Below, piece after piece: positions 34,001-41,158 of a DNA stretch of 64,000 nt; the stretch's first letter is position 1, and the number at the start of each line of letters is the position of its first letter. The notes beneath the pieces were generated by a model, which saw only the letters and a program-made list of their open reading frames with translations, was not told the DNA's origin and searched no databases. Location: assembly GCA_041738505.1 (NCBI GenBank), contig JBGSPQ010000013.1, positions 1 to 64,000 of the forward strand, written 5' to 3'. The stretch comes from JBGSPQ01 sp041738505 (GTDB taxonomy: Bacteria > Patescibacteriota > Gracilibacteria > UBA1369). The translations under genes and the position numbers were made by a program.

Positions 34001-35035
34001 ATGTGCAACCCTGAATCATCGTACAAAATATCGGACAAAGAGCTATACAAAAAATGTGTAATGTATGGCAAACAGGCGCTTCGGGCGCGAAGAAAGTTCA
34101 TCGGCCTTCTCCCGGAAGTTTACAAAAGACAGATTTACTTAAAAAAAGGTTGCGGATCAATTCATGAATTCGCCGCGAAACTGGCGGGAGTAAGCTACGA
34201 ACAGGTTAACAGAGTGTTGAGCCTGGAAAAAAGATTCGTAGCCACTCCCATCTTGCATGCGGCATTGGCTGAAGGAAATATCAGTGTCAACAAACTTCTT
34301 AGGCTTGCTCCGATTGCGACTGCCGAAAATCAAACACAACTGGCAAAAAAAGCTGAAGTTTTGTCTAATCGCGCGCTGGAGGTTTTTGTTCAGGATTACA
34401 AAAGAGAGAAAACGGGGGATTTTGTGAATGAAGAAGGTTTGTGGAAGGCAAAAACAGGGTATGAATCCGTGCACGTGCACGGATGGGGAGATGAGAAAGA
34501 GGATGGACAAGTTCATGAGCAAAGTATGTTGCCAACCATGGATTTGGAATCCGATGCCCGGAACGAAAAGGCACGGAATTCGGCAACAAAAGTTGATACT
34601 ACGTCCGCACTGAATCTGGCGCCGGATGTTGAGGCCGAACTTGTTCAAATGCAGGGAAAAGGGCTGGATGTGAACGAAATTCTGCGACAATTTTTGCGCG
34701 ACAGGCAGGAAAAAATAGAACAAATAAAACTAAAACTCGCCATAAAACAGGCGCGGGAACACGAGGGACGCTCAATGATCGGGATGCCCGCGAAAAGATA
34801 CGTGCCGGCGGAAATAAGAAAAATCATCACAGCCCAACATGGCACACAATGCACGGCGCTCGGATGCGCCAAAAAAGCCGAAAATCTTCATCATGAAAAA
34901 CCATTCGCCACTTTCCAATCTCACGACCCGCGCGACCTAAAACCTCTCTGCCGGGCGCATCACGAAATCGCTCACTCCGAAGACGCAAAAGTGCTAATCC
35001 ATAAACGGTCCATGACAAACGTACACAACCGTTAG
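34001..35035 (+). CDS. HNH endonuclease-like protein
   Basis: 344 residues. N-terminal helical region (about 1-140) with a KKGCGSIHEFAAKLAGVSYE segment that resembles a DNA-binding helix pair; a low-complexity middle (about 145-205); a helical segment (ALNLAPDVEAELVQMQGK); and a C-terminal HNH nuclease domain (about 280-330: GTQCTALGC, NLHHEKPFATFQSHDP, LKPLCRAHHEIAH) with the HH, N-like and final H of the fold and a four-Cys zinc arrangement partly present. The middle carries a 42-bp palindromic module (34443-34484) also found in the gene at 36355. It has its own promoter and lies within the cassette that parts the hydrogenase genes, so it is a candidate mobility factor. Confidence 0.82.
   Translation: MCNPESSYKISDKELYKKCVMYGKQALRARRKFIGLLPEVYKRQIYLKKGCGSIHEFAAKLAGVSYEQVNRVLSLEKRFVATPILHAALAEGNISVNKLLRLAPIATAENQTQLAKKAEVLSNRALEVFVQDYKREKTGDFVNEEGLWKAKTGYESVHVHGWGDEKEDGQVHEQSMLPTMDLESDARNEKARNSATKVDTTSALNLAPDVEAELVQMQGKGLDVNEILRQFLRDRQEKIEQIKLKLAIKQAREHEGRSMIGMPAKRYVPAEIRKIITAQHGTQCTALGCAKKAENLHHEKPFATFQSHDPRDLKPLCRAHHEIAHSEDAKVLIHKRSMTNVHNR
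34443..34484 (+). repeat. In-frame palindromic module in the HNH gene
   Basis: A 35-nt segment starting GGAAGGC, matching 36701-36735 at 29 of 35 positions, runs into a perfect 20-bp palindrome, ATCCGTGCACGTGCACGGAT (34465-34484). It codes for WKAKTGYESVHVHG; the other copy codes for RKAKSGLESVHVYK in the same frame. Confidence 0.75.
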
Positions 35036-35147
35036 TCAATAATTGGTGCAGAAATATACCGGTTCCACGCCACCAGGCCTTTCAGGGATCACTTAAAATA
35101 TGTTTTTGTGGTATAATGTAGGGAAGATATTCACATCTTGCTGATTT

Positions 35148-36338
35148 ATGGCTGAAAAAATAAATTGCAAAAAAATGTATGATGAAATGGAGCGGTTGAA
35201 GGAACTGCGGGGCGAGTTTGGGCGTGTGTATAAGGAAGGACTTAAAAAGCAAGATTTTGACGAATGCAGGCCATTATTCAGGGAGATAAGAGGTTTGCTG
35301 GATGGTCCGGGCACGGAAATCGGCAGGTTTAGGGCGGTGAATGTGGCGCCGGAGTTGAATCATTTGAAATTGCATGAACAGTACGAATCGCAGGTTGACG
35401 TTGCCTGGAAGTCGGGGTTGTTTGGGGCGCACGAATCTGTGCGCCGCCGCCGGGGCGGGGTCTCTGACGTGCACAAACTGCCGGTAATAGAGCGTGGCGG
35501 TAAAAAATACCCGATGCCAAGCTGGAAAGAAGTGCAACATACTCTGCGCAAGCCCGAGAACCTGGAAATCATCAAAGAAAAAAGTGCGCAGGGATTCACT
35601 AAAATGCTGATTGTGCCATTTGGGTATGATTTGATGACAATGGCTGATTCATTGGGGCAAAATATTATGGAATTGGCTTTGGATAGTGAGCTTGGTGATA
35701 ATAAGGGAATTTTTTGTCCCGACGGAAGTTTGGCCCAATTTGACCGGTTTTCAGAGGAATTTCCTTTGTTTCATAATGATGCGTGGATAGAAGAGGCTAT
35801 GAGATATTATCCGGACAGCTATAGTCCGGATCCGTTTCCGGGTATGTCTAAACAAGAAGCGATAAATATGTTTGGTGCGTGGCAGATTTGCTTTGTGGAG
35901 GATAACGCGGTTATTCCAAATGTAGGGGAGGTGGTTGGGGGCAGACAGCAGATAGATCAACATGGAAGTTGTTATAAGCATGATATGGACATGGATAAAC
36001 CTGTTAGTTTTAAAGAGGTGTTTAGAAGAAAAAGTAGATTTTTTAATAATCCTGAAAAATATGAGCATGAGATTTGTTTTACAGCCGAACAGGATTTATG
36101 GATGCGACTGGATTATTTGCTTGGTGGCAAGGAGCCGGTTTTACTCGATTATGCAAGTCCTTTTTCGAGATATTCGGTGTTTTTTCCCGAGTCTTTTAAC
36201 TACCTGACGAATACGGTTCCCGGGATTGGTTTTAGTACAGAAAACGGTGAAGAAATTTCAAGTATTTTATTAAATATGCTTGATCCCTATGAGGGTGAAG
36301 AGAATGCTACCGCGCGAACTTTGGTCATGTTGAAATAG
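35148..36338 (+). CDS. Paralogue A of a tandem pair, unknown
   Basis: 396 residues; tandem paralogue of the gene at 36355. Residues 1-92 (helical, MAEKINCKKMYDEMERLKEL and FREIRGLLDGPGTEIGRF) are about 80% identical to the other copy; a linker then differs; VHKLPVIERGGKKYPMPSW through KMLIVPFGYDL is again nearly identical; the rest diverges but keeps ICFVEDNAVIP, GGRQQID and GSCYKH. Its C-terminal 50 residues do not match the lectin-like end of the paralogue. No signal or membrane segment. The linker codes for an Arg-rich patch (HESVRRRRGGVSD) made by a 24-bp GC-rich insert at 35443-35466. Function unknown. A TATAAT at 35112-35117 may start transcription. Confidence 0.75.
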   Translation: MAEKINCKKMYDEMERLKELRGEFGRVYKEGLKKQDFDECRPLFREIRGLLDGPGTEIGRFRAVNVAPELNHLKLHEQYESQVDVAWKSGLFGAHESVRRRRGGVSDVHKLPVIERGGKKYPMPSWKEVQHTLRKPENLEIIKEKSAQGFTKMLIVPFGYDLMTMADSLGQNIMELALDSELGDNKGIFCPDGSLAQFDRFSEEFPLFHNDAWIEEAMRYYPDSYSPDPFPGMSKQEAINMFGAWQICFVEDNAVIPNVGEVVGGRQQIDQHGSCYKHDMDMDKPVSFKEVFRRKSRFFNNPEKYEHEICFTAEQDLWMRLDYLLGGKEPVLLDYASPFSRYSVFFPESFNYLTNTVPGIGFSTENGEEISSILLNMLDPYEGEENATARTLVMLK

Positions 36339-36354
36339 AAATAATAGCTGATTT

Positions 36355-37620
36355 ATGGACGAAAAAATTGACTGCAAAAAATTGTATGATGAAATGGAGC
36401 GGTTGAAGGAACTGCGGGTGGAGTTTGGGCGTGTTTATGAAGAGGGATTAAAAAGGCGGGATTTTGGTGATTGTAGGCCGTTATTCCGGGAGATCAGGGA
36501 TCTGCTGGATGAGCCGGGTACGAAAATGGGCAGGTTTAGGGCGATGAATGTGGCGCCGGAGTTGAATCATTTGAAATTGAGGGAACAGTATGAATCGCAG
36601 GTGGAGGTGGCCTGGAAGTCGGGGTTGTTTGGGGCGGGGGAGAACCAAGACTATGCAGATAGGTGTAGGGGCGGTGCGAATGAAAATCAAAATGGCTTAA
36701 GGAAGGCTAAAAGCGGGCTTGAATCTGTGCACGTGTACAAGTTGCCGGTGATTGAGCGTGGCGGTAAAAAATACCCGATGCCATCTTGGCAAGAGGTTCG
36801 GCAAACATTACGCAAGCCCGAAAACCTGGAAATCATCAAAGAAAAAAGCGCGCAGGGATTTACGAAAATGCTGATTGTGCCGTTTGGTTATGATTTGAAA
36901 ACGATGGTGGGGAAGTTTAAGGAGAAAGTGAGGGAACTGGATCAGGCGGGGTTGAATCCGGACGGGAGCAGTAATCCGGATAAAGGCATTTTTGGCGCGG
37001 GTGGGGAGAAAGTTTATTTTAACAGGGAAGACAATGGTTATCCCGTGTATATCTGGACAGGGTGGGATGAGAGTCAACTCGTATATTATCCAAAGCAATA
37101 TGACCAAAAAAAACACGGGGGAATGAACAAAGATGAATCGATTAAAATAAATGGCGCTTGGAAGATTTGTTTTGTGGAGGATATGCCGGTGATACCCAAA
37201 GAAGGAAAAGAAATCGGCGGAAGGAAGCAGATTGATAGAAATGGGAGCTGTATAAAGGGGCAAACTGATACACCTTCGATTGCGGAATTTAAAGAGGCAA
37301 TGGACAATGCGAAGGCGGAACCGGGGAAGAAAAAGATGGAAAATCCTGCAAATTACAGGCATGAAAGAGGCCAGACGCCCGAACAGTACCTTTGGATGCA
37401 GTTAACCTCTTTATTGGAAAAAGAAAAACCTGTTTTGATGGATTATGAGAATGGTGAATGGAGGGGAACTTATTTGACAGAATGTTATAATATTTCGGCG
37501 CTCCTTGTGCCGTTTGCCAACTGGGACCAGGGCGTCCGTCGGATCAGCCTGGACGGGAGCAATCCTGCTATTCAGTTTGGCGATTTCGGTGTGCGGCCCG
37601 CGGTGAATATTATAAAATAA
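36355..37620 (+). CDS. Paralogue B with C-type-lectin/DGR-target-like end
   Basis: 421 residues; begins 16 bp after paralogue A and shares its first 92 residues and the LPVIERGGKKYPMPSW block. The linker (about 93-135) is replaced by a different segment that includes the palindromic module (GLRKAKSGLESVHVYK). The C-terminal region DQGVRRISLDGSNPAIQ then FGVRPAVNI resembles the end of C-type-lectin/formylglycine-enzyme-like folds, such as variable proteins of diversity-generating retroelements (DGRs), where it would be the variable region. That end is richer in GC than the rest of the gene. No template repeat or reverse transcriptase is in the window. Possible role as a variable binding protein; inference. 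Confidence 0.72.
   Translation: MDEKIDCKKLYDEMERLKELRVEFGRVYEEGLKRRDFGDCRPLFREIRDLLDEPGTKMGRFRAMNVAPELNHLKLREQYESQVEVAWKSGLFGAGENQDYADRCRGGANENQNGLRKAKSGLESVHVYKLPVIERGGKKYPMPSWQEVRQTLRKPENLEIIKEKSAQGFTKMLIVPFGYDLKTMVGKFKEKVRELDQAGLNPDGSSNPDKGIFGAGGEKVYFNREDNGYPVYIWTGWDESQLVYYPKQYDQKKHGGMNKDESIKINGAWKICFVEDMPVIPKEGKEIGGRKQIDRNGSCIKGQTDTPSIAEFKEAMDNAKAEPGKKKMENPANYRHERGQTPEQYLWMQLTSLLEKEKPVLMDYENGEWRGTYLTECYNISALLVPFANWDQGVRRISLDGSNPAIQFGDFGVRPAVNIIK
36701..36738 (+). repeat. In-frame palindromic module in paralogue B
   Basis: GGAAGGCTAAAAGCGGG... matches the HNH-gene copy (34443-34477) at 29 of 35 positions and ends in GTGCACGTGTAC, one base off the palindrome. It is read in the same frame in both genes. 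Confidence 0.7.
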
Positions 37621-37629
37621 GTTTGAAAT

Positions 37630-38121
37630 TTACTCCTTCGGTTTCTCCACTATTCCAAATTCCACCAGATATTTGTTGAGGACGGCCAGGAAGGTGGCTT
37701 CTATCATGGGGCAGCCGGGGACTTTGTCGTCCACCTGGACCACTTTATCTATGGGCAACACCTCTTTTTCGTAGCCGTAGCGATCCAGCAGGTATTGGAT
37801 GGAGGCTTTGGCTTCTGCGTCGAACGTGTTTCTGTGGCCGGCCGGAATTCCGGTGCAGGCGCAGGATCCCACCGCCACCACTTTTTTGGAAACGGCGCGG
37901 ATTTCCTCCAGTTCTTTGCGGTTTTTTACGTTGGCGATTGCTCCCTCCACAAACGCCACGTCTATATCTTTCATTTCGTTTTTGCTTTGTAGTACGCGGG
38001 CGTGCTTGAATTCAACCAGGTTTTTCCAGGTTTCCCAGTTGTCGTTTAAGAGTTCGGTGAACATGATGGTATTATCTTCGCAGCAGCTGAATGAAAACCA
38101 TCCCAGTTTGAGTTTTTTCAT
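37630..38121 (-). CDS. [NiFe] hydrogenase small subunit
   Basis: 163 residues. Carries the proximal [4Fe-4S] cluster that passes electrons to and from the large subunit. Cys ligands are visible at the N-terminus (WFSFSCCEDN), in VGSCACTGIPAGHRN and in KVPGCPMIEATF, the pattern of the hydrogenase small subunit/NuoB fold. The N-terminal pair is adjacent (CC) as in NuoB, not spaced CxxC as in most hydrogenases. It lacks a signal peptide and C-terminal ferredoxin-like clusters, so it is a minimal cytosolic form. It is in the same orientation as the large subunit, which would normally follow directly but is 4 kb away beyond the cassette. Confidence 0.88.
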   Translation of the reverse strand: MKKLKLGWFSFSCCEDNTIMFTELLNDNWETWKNLVEFKHARVLQSKNEMKDIDVAFVEGAIANVKNRKELEEIRAVSKKVVAVGSCACTGIPAGHRNTFDAEAKASIQYLLDRYGYEKEVLPIDKVVQVDDKVPGCPMIEATFLAVLNKYLVEFGIVEKPKE

Positions 38122-38212
38122 TATTTTTTTTATTGATTGTGTTCATTTTACACACGTTTGCTTTTATTTTTCAAATTTTGTGCTAATTTGTGCCAGCCAA
38201 TTAATTTTTTTT

Positions 38213-38851
38213 ATGATTGATGTAAAGCGGGTTTCCAAAAATCAGTATTATTTGAATATTGCGAGGGAGGTTTCGGAAAGGGCCACCTGCATGAGCGCGC
38301 ACTTTGGCTGTATTATTGTGCGGGACGATCAGATTGTTTCAACGGGTTACAACGGGGCGCCGCGCGGCACAAAGGACTGTTATGAAATCGGTAATTGTTT
38401 AAGGAGAAAGCTGGGGGTGAAATCGGGCACGCAGTATGAAATGTGCAGGAGCGTACATGCCGAGCAGAACGCGATTATTAACGCGGCGCGCGCGGGCGTG
38501 AGTCTGCTGGGGGGGACGATGTATCTTTTCGGCAAGAGAGTCTGGGACGGAGCGGATGAACTGATCAAGGCTTATCCTTGTTTTATCTGTAAAAAAATGA
38601 TTTTGAACGCGGGGATTAACAAGATGATTGTTAATGACGAGGACGGCGATATTATTGAATTTAGCGTTGAAGAATGGACCGATCAGTGGGCGAAAAACGA
38701 TATGATTGAGGATACGGAAAAATATTCGGCCAACTATAATAGAGATGCGGCCGGGTTGGATAAGGGTTGTTGCGAAACGGATGCAGTTGATGATTTGGCG
38801 GATGAGGTGGTTCCTGGCGGATGCTGTGGGGGCGGTTGTTGCGGTGGATAA
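38213..38851 (+). CDS. dCMP/cytidine deaminase-like protein with Cys-rich tail
   Basis: 212 residues from the ATG at 38213; the open frame to 37799 runs over the opposite gene and is rejected. It would deaminate dCMP to dUMP for dTTP synthesis. The zinc site is complete: HAEQNAII (His and catalytic Glu) and PCFICKKMI (two Cys), with the upstream substrate segment STGYNGAPRGTKDC and the CMRSVHAEQ-like context of the ComEB/dCMP deaminase family. The core ends at about 165; then comes an acidic extension and a tail of paired cysteines (GGCCGGGCCGG), not part of the family and possibly a metal-binding site. Confidence 0.85.
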   Translation: MIDVKRVSKNQYYLNIAREVSERATCMSAHFGCIIVRDDQIVSTGYNGAPRGTKDCYEIGNCLRRKLGVKSGTQYEMCRSVHAEQNAIINAARAGVSLLGGTMYLFGKRVWDGADELIKAYPCFICKKMILNAGINKMIVNDEDGDIIEFSVEEWTDQWAKNDMIEDTEKYSANYNRDAAGLDKGCCETDAVDDLADEVVPGGCCGGGCCGG

Positions 38852-38867
38852 ATAATTCGGATTGTTG

Positions 38868-39230
38868 CTATTGCTGTTCCAGCCAGGCGGTGACTTTGTT
38901 GAGAATAATAGTTGCCGTTGCGATTTCTTCTTTGGTACGAAATTTGCTCCAGTCGAGTTGGGTGAAAACGTTTTCAACGTAATCAATTACTTCCGATTGA
39001 AGCGGATCGGGCATATGGGGAATGGCCAATAGCAAAGTCTTTTCGAACATATGGAACCAGTTTGTGCGGCATTTGTATTTGTGATAGTTTGGCTCGCCCG
39101 GCTCAAGTCTGTGATCGGGGAGATCATCAATGTAGGTATCGCGCCATTCTTGAAAAAAAGGCAGGAATTCTTTTTTAAAAGTTTCCAGGTCTATTAGAAG
39201 AAGGTATTTGTTTTCCGATCGTGATTCCAT
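38868..39230 (-). CDS. Unknown small protein
   Basis: 120 residues, not recognised. Soluble, helical, aromatic-rich (FFQEWRDTYIDDLPDH, NWFHMFEKTLLLAIPHMPD). No signal, membrane segment or known motif. It is convergent with the deaminase gene with a 16-bp gap; upstream of its start on the plus strand lies the kinase fragment at 39246. Confidence 0.6.
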   Translation of the reverse strand: MESRSENKYLLLIDLETFKKEFLPFFQEWRDTYIDDLPDHRLEPGEPNYHKYKCRTNWFHMFEKTLLLAIPHMPDPLQSEVIDYVENVFTQLDWSKFRTKEEIATATIILNKVTAWLEQQ

Positions 39231-39245
39231 GGTCGATTTGATTAA

Positions 39246-39291
39246 TGACTGGTATGTTCGGAACCGGAAAATCGGTGGTGTCGGATTTTTT
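39246..39291 (+). pseudogene. Fragment of a UPF0200-type kinase gene
   Basis: 46 nt matching the start of the kinase gene at 50255 (50274-50319), with an identical 23-nt run (AAATCGGTGGTGTCGGATTT and following Ts at 39268). The encoded FGTGKSVVSDF equals the P-loop MPGTGKSVVSDF. Similarity stops where the stop codon of the opposite-strand gene begins. It looks like the remains of a second copy or a small duplicated segment. Confidence 0.6.
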
Positions 39292-41158
39292 ACTCCGCGC
39301 GGCGCACCTCTATTTTGATGTTGTCGGGGATGCTGGGGATGGTTGGCGACCAGGCGGGCCAGCTTTCAATCACCACTTTGTCTATTTCGGGCAGGTTTTG
39401 AATGTAAAGTTCGGCTTCCAGGACCTCTTTTCCCAAAATATGCTCTTTGATTTTCTTGATTAATCTCTGTCCGTTTTCTTTGTCCGGGCTGATTTCATAT
39501 TCCTCCACTCCTTTTATTGTAGCCGTAATTTTTATTTTTTTGGATGTTTTGTCGTTATCCACAATTCTGTAGGAAAGTGATTCTTCATCGATTTTGTATA
39601 GTCTTTTTTGCGGATTTTTCTTTAATTTAAGCTCCGTTTTTAGAATGCTAAGAAGGTCGTCGCGGTTGTAGGACGTGCCGCTTGCCACAATTTCTCCGTG
39701 GACTTCAAAACTTTCCAGCTTTTGTCCCTCCAGTCCCGATGGAATTTCTATCACCGGATCGCTGGTTTCTATCGCGGTTCCGCCTTTTAACAGTTCCAGG
39801 TTGGTTTTCTGGGAGTCGTTTCGCTCTTTAACATAAGCCTGAAGTTCCGCCTCGGCGGAGTTTTTTAAATCACTTTCCATTTTAGCGCGAGCCGCTTCTA
39901 TATCCTCCGCGGTGATTGTCTGAATCACCAGTGTGGCTCCGCCGGTAAACGGCTGGGTGCTTTCCGCGTACAGTTTTTTCTGATTTTCCCCCGATAGTCC
40001 CGGCAAAAAGAACTTGGAAGGCTGAATGTTTCCTCTCTCACCCATAACCTGTCCGTAGTCATCTAATTCATCGGCAACAACGGTCACATCCAGTTTGCCC
40101 GGCGCGTCGGTTGTTGCTTGTGGGACCACCACAGGGTTGGCAATTCTAAATACCAGTCCGTCACCCGTCTGGAAGCGTGTTTTGGCCACCAGCGGCCATG
40201 AATTGTCGGCCTCGTTTAAGATGGTGATGGTGCCGGTTGCGTTAGTTCCCTTAAAATCTTTGCCCGTCGCGGAGTATGTGAATACTTTTTGAATCCTTTT
40301 TACCATGGTGTAACTGGGGATTGTGTTGACGGGATGAGTGTCCAGTTCCGCGCGGTTGGATTCTATATCGGCAAGCGTAACGTTTACATGCGTTTCAATA
40401 ACATCCGACTTGGGGGTTAAAGCTATCGTGGCGCCCGGTAGGGCAATGTAAGTGATGGTCACCAGGATCAGCAGACTCACGATAATCAGGGAAACCAGCG
40501 CGTGCCTGTTTGGAGCGACAACCACAAATTTGCTTTTTTCCTCTTTGTTCTTTTTCTTATTTTGTTTGGAGGTTTTTGGTTGCGCGGAAAAACTTTTTGA
40601 AAGAGAGGAGAAGCCGACTTTTTTACTTTTTCTAAGAAGTTCGGTAAGGCTGTATTTTCTTTCTTTTCTGCGGGTGGGAGTGTCGTCGTCCAGGGCGTTG
40701 ATGCTTGCTTTAAGCGGTGTGATGTCCTGTCTGTCATCCGCGAATTTGCCAGAAACCAGCGAAGGATGTTCGTGTCCCTCCAGTTTGTCGTACACCGGCA
40801 GGCCGATTTTGCCCGCCAGATGGATTCCGTTCTGATCGTTGGTAACAATGAAAACGTTTTTCCCGAGATCCTCGGCCTTTCTTTTTAAAATTTTTAAATT
40901 GACGATACTCTGGAACAGCACGGCTCTTTTGGGGACGACCAGATAAAGGTTTTTAAGTTTCATCTGTTTCAGCCGGTCGTAAATGGCCGTGATTTCGTCA
41001 TCAATTTCAATATAAATGACTTTCTTGGTTTTTTCCGGTTTCTTTTGGGCGATAACACGTTCCTCCAAAACTTCGCCGTCGCTGATTCTACGCGTCTGCA
41101 TTACCCCCTTTTTATTGGGGACTTTATTAGTATCCGATTTTTTTGCCGGGGAGTGCAT
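39290..41158 (-). CDS. Baseplate-J-like membrane protein
   Basis: 622 residues. A cytoplasmic basic N-terminal part (about 1-215) with a segment EIDDEITAIYDRLKQMKLKN, a Lys-rich stretch (KTSKQNKKKNKEEKSKFVVV), one membrane helix at about 225-247 (LVSLIIVSLLILVTITYIALPG), then a large extracytoplasmic part with beta-rich repeats resembling baseplate J/gp47-type domains reported in CPR genomes. Ends NIKIEVRRAE. It overlaps the FtsA-like gene by one base (TAATG), so the two are coupled. A surface-apparatus or division-linked role is possible; the fold call rests on partial similarity. Confidence 0.65.
   Translation of the reverse strand: MHSPAKKSDTNKVPNKKGVMQTRRISDGEVLEERVIAQKKPEKTKKVIYIEIDDEITAIYDRLKQMKLKNLYLVVPKRAVLFQSIVNLKILKRKAEDLGKNVFIVTNDQNGIHLAGKIGLPVYDKLEGHEHPSLVSGKFADDRQDITPLKASINALDDDTPTRRKERKYSLTELLRKSKKVGFSSLSKSFSAQPKTSKQNKKKNKEEKSKFVVVAPNRHALVSLIIVSLLILVTITYIALPGATIALTPKSDVIETHVNVTLADIESNRAELDTHPVNTIPSYTMVKRIQKVFTYSATGKDFKGTNATGTITILNEADNSWPLVAKTRFQTGDGLVFRIANPVVVPQATTDAPGKLDVTVVADELDDYGQVMGERGNIQPSKFFLPGLSGENQKKLYAESTQPFTGGATLVIQTITAEDIEAARAKMESDLKNSAEAELQAYVKERNDSQKTNLELLKGGTAIETSDPVIEIPSGLEGQKLESFEVHGEIVASGTSYNRDDLLSILKTELKLKKNPQKRLYKIDEESLSYRIVDNDKTSKKIKITATIKGVEEYEISPDKENGQRLIKKIKEHILGKEVLEAELYIQNLPEIDKVVIESWPAWSPTIPSIPDNIKIEVRRAE

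Noticed and set aside
36355..38200. DGR reverse transcriptase or template repeat next to paralogue B
   Set aside because: Downstream are the hydrogenase small subunit and deaminase; no reverse-transcriptase motif such as YxDD and no second copy of the 3' end are visible.
37799..38212. N-terminal 138 codons of the deaminase frame
   Set aside because: They overlap the well-supported hydrogenase small-subunit gene on the other strand and resemble nothing; the ATG at 38213 begins the deaminase fold.
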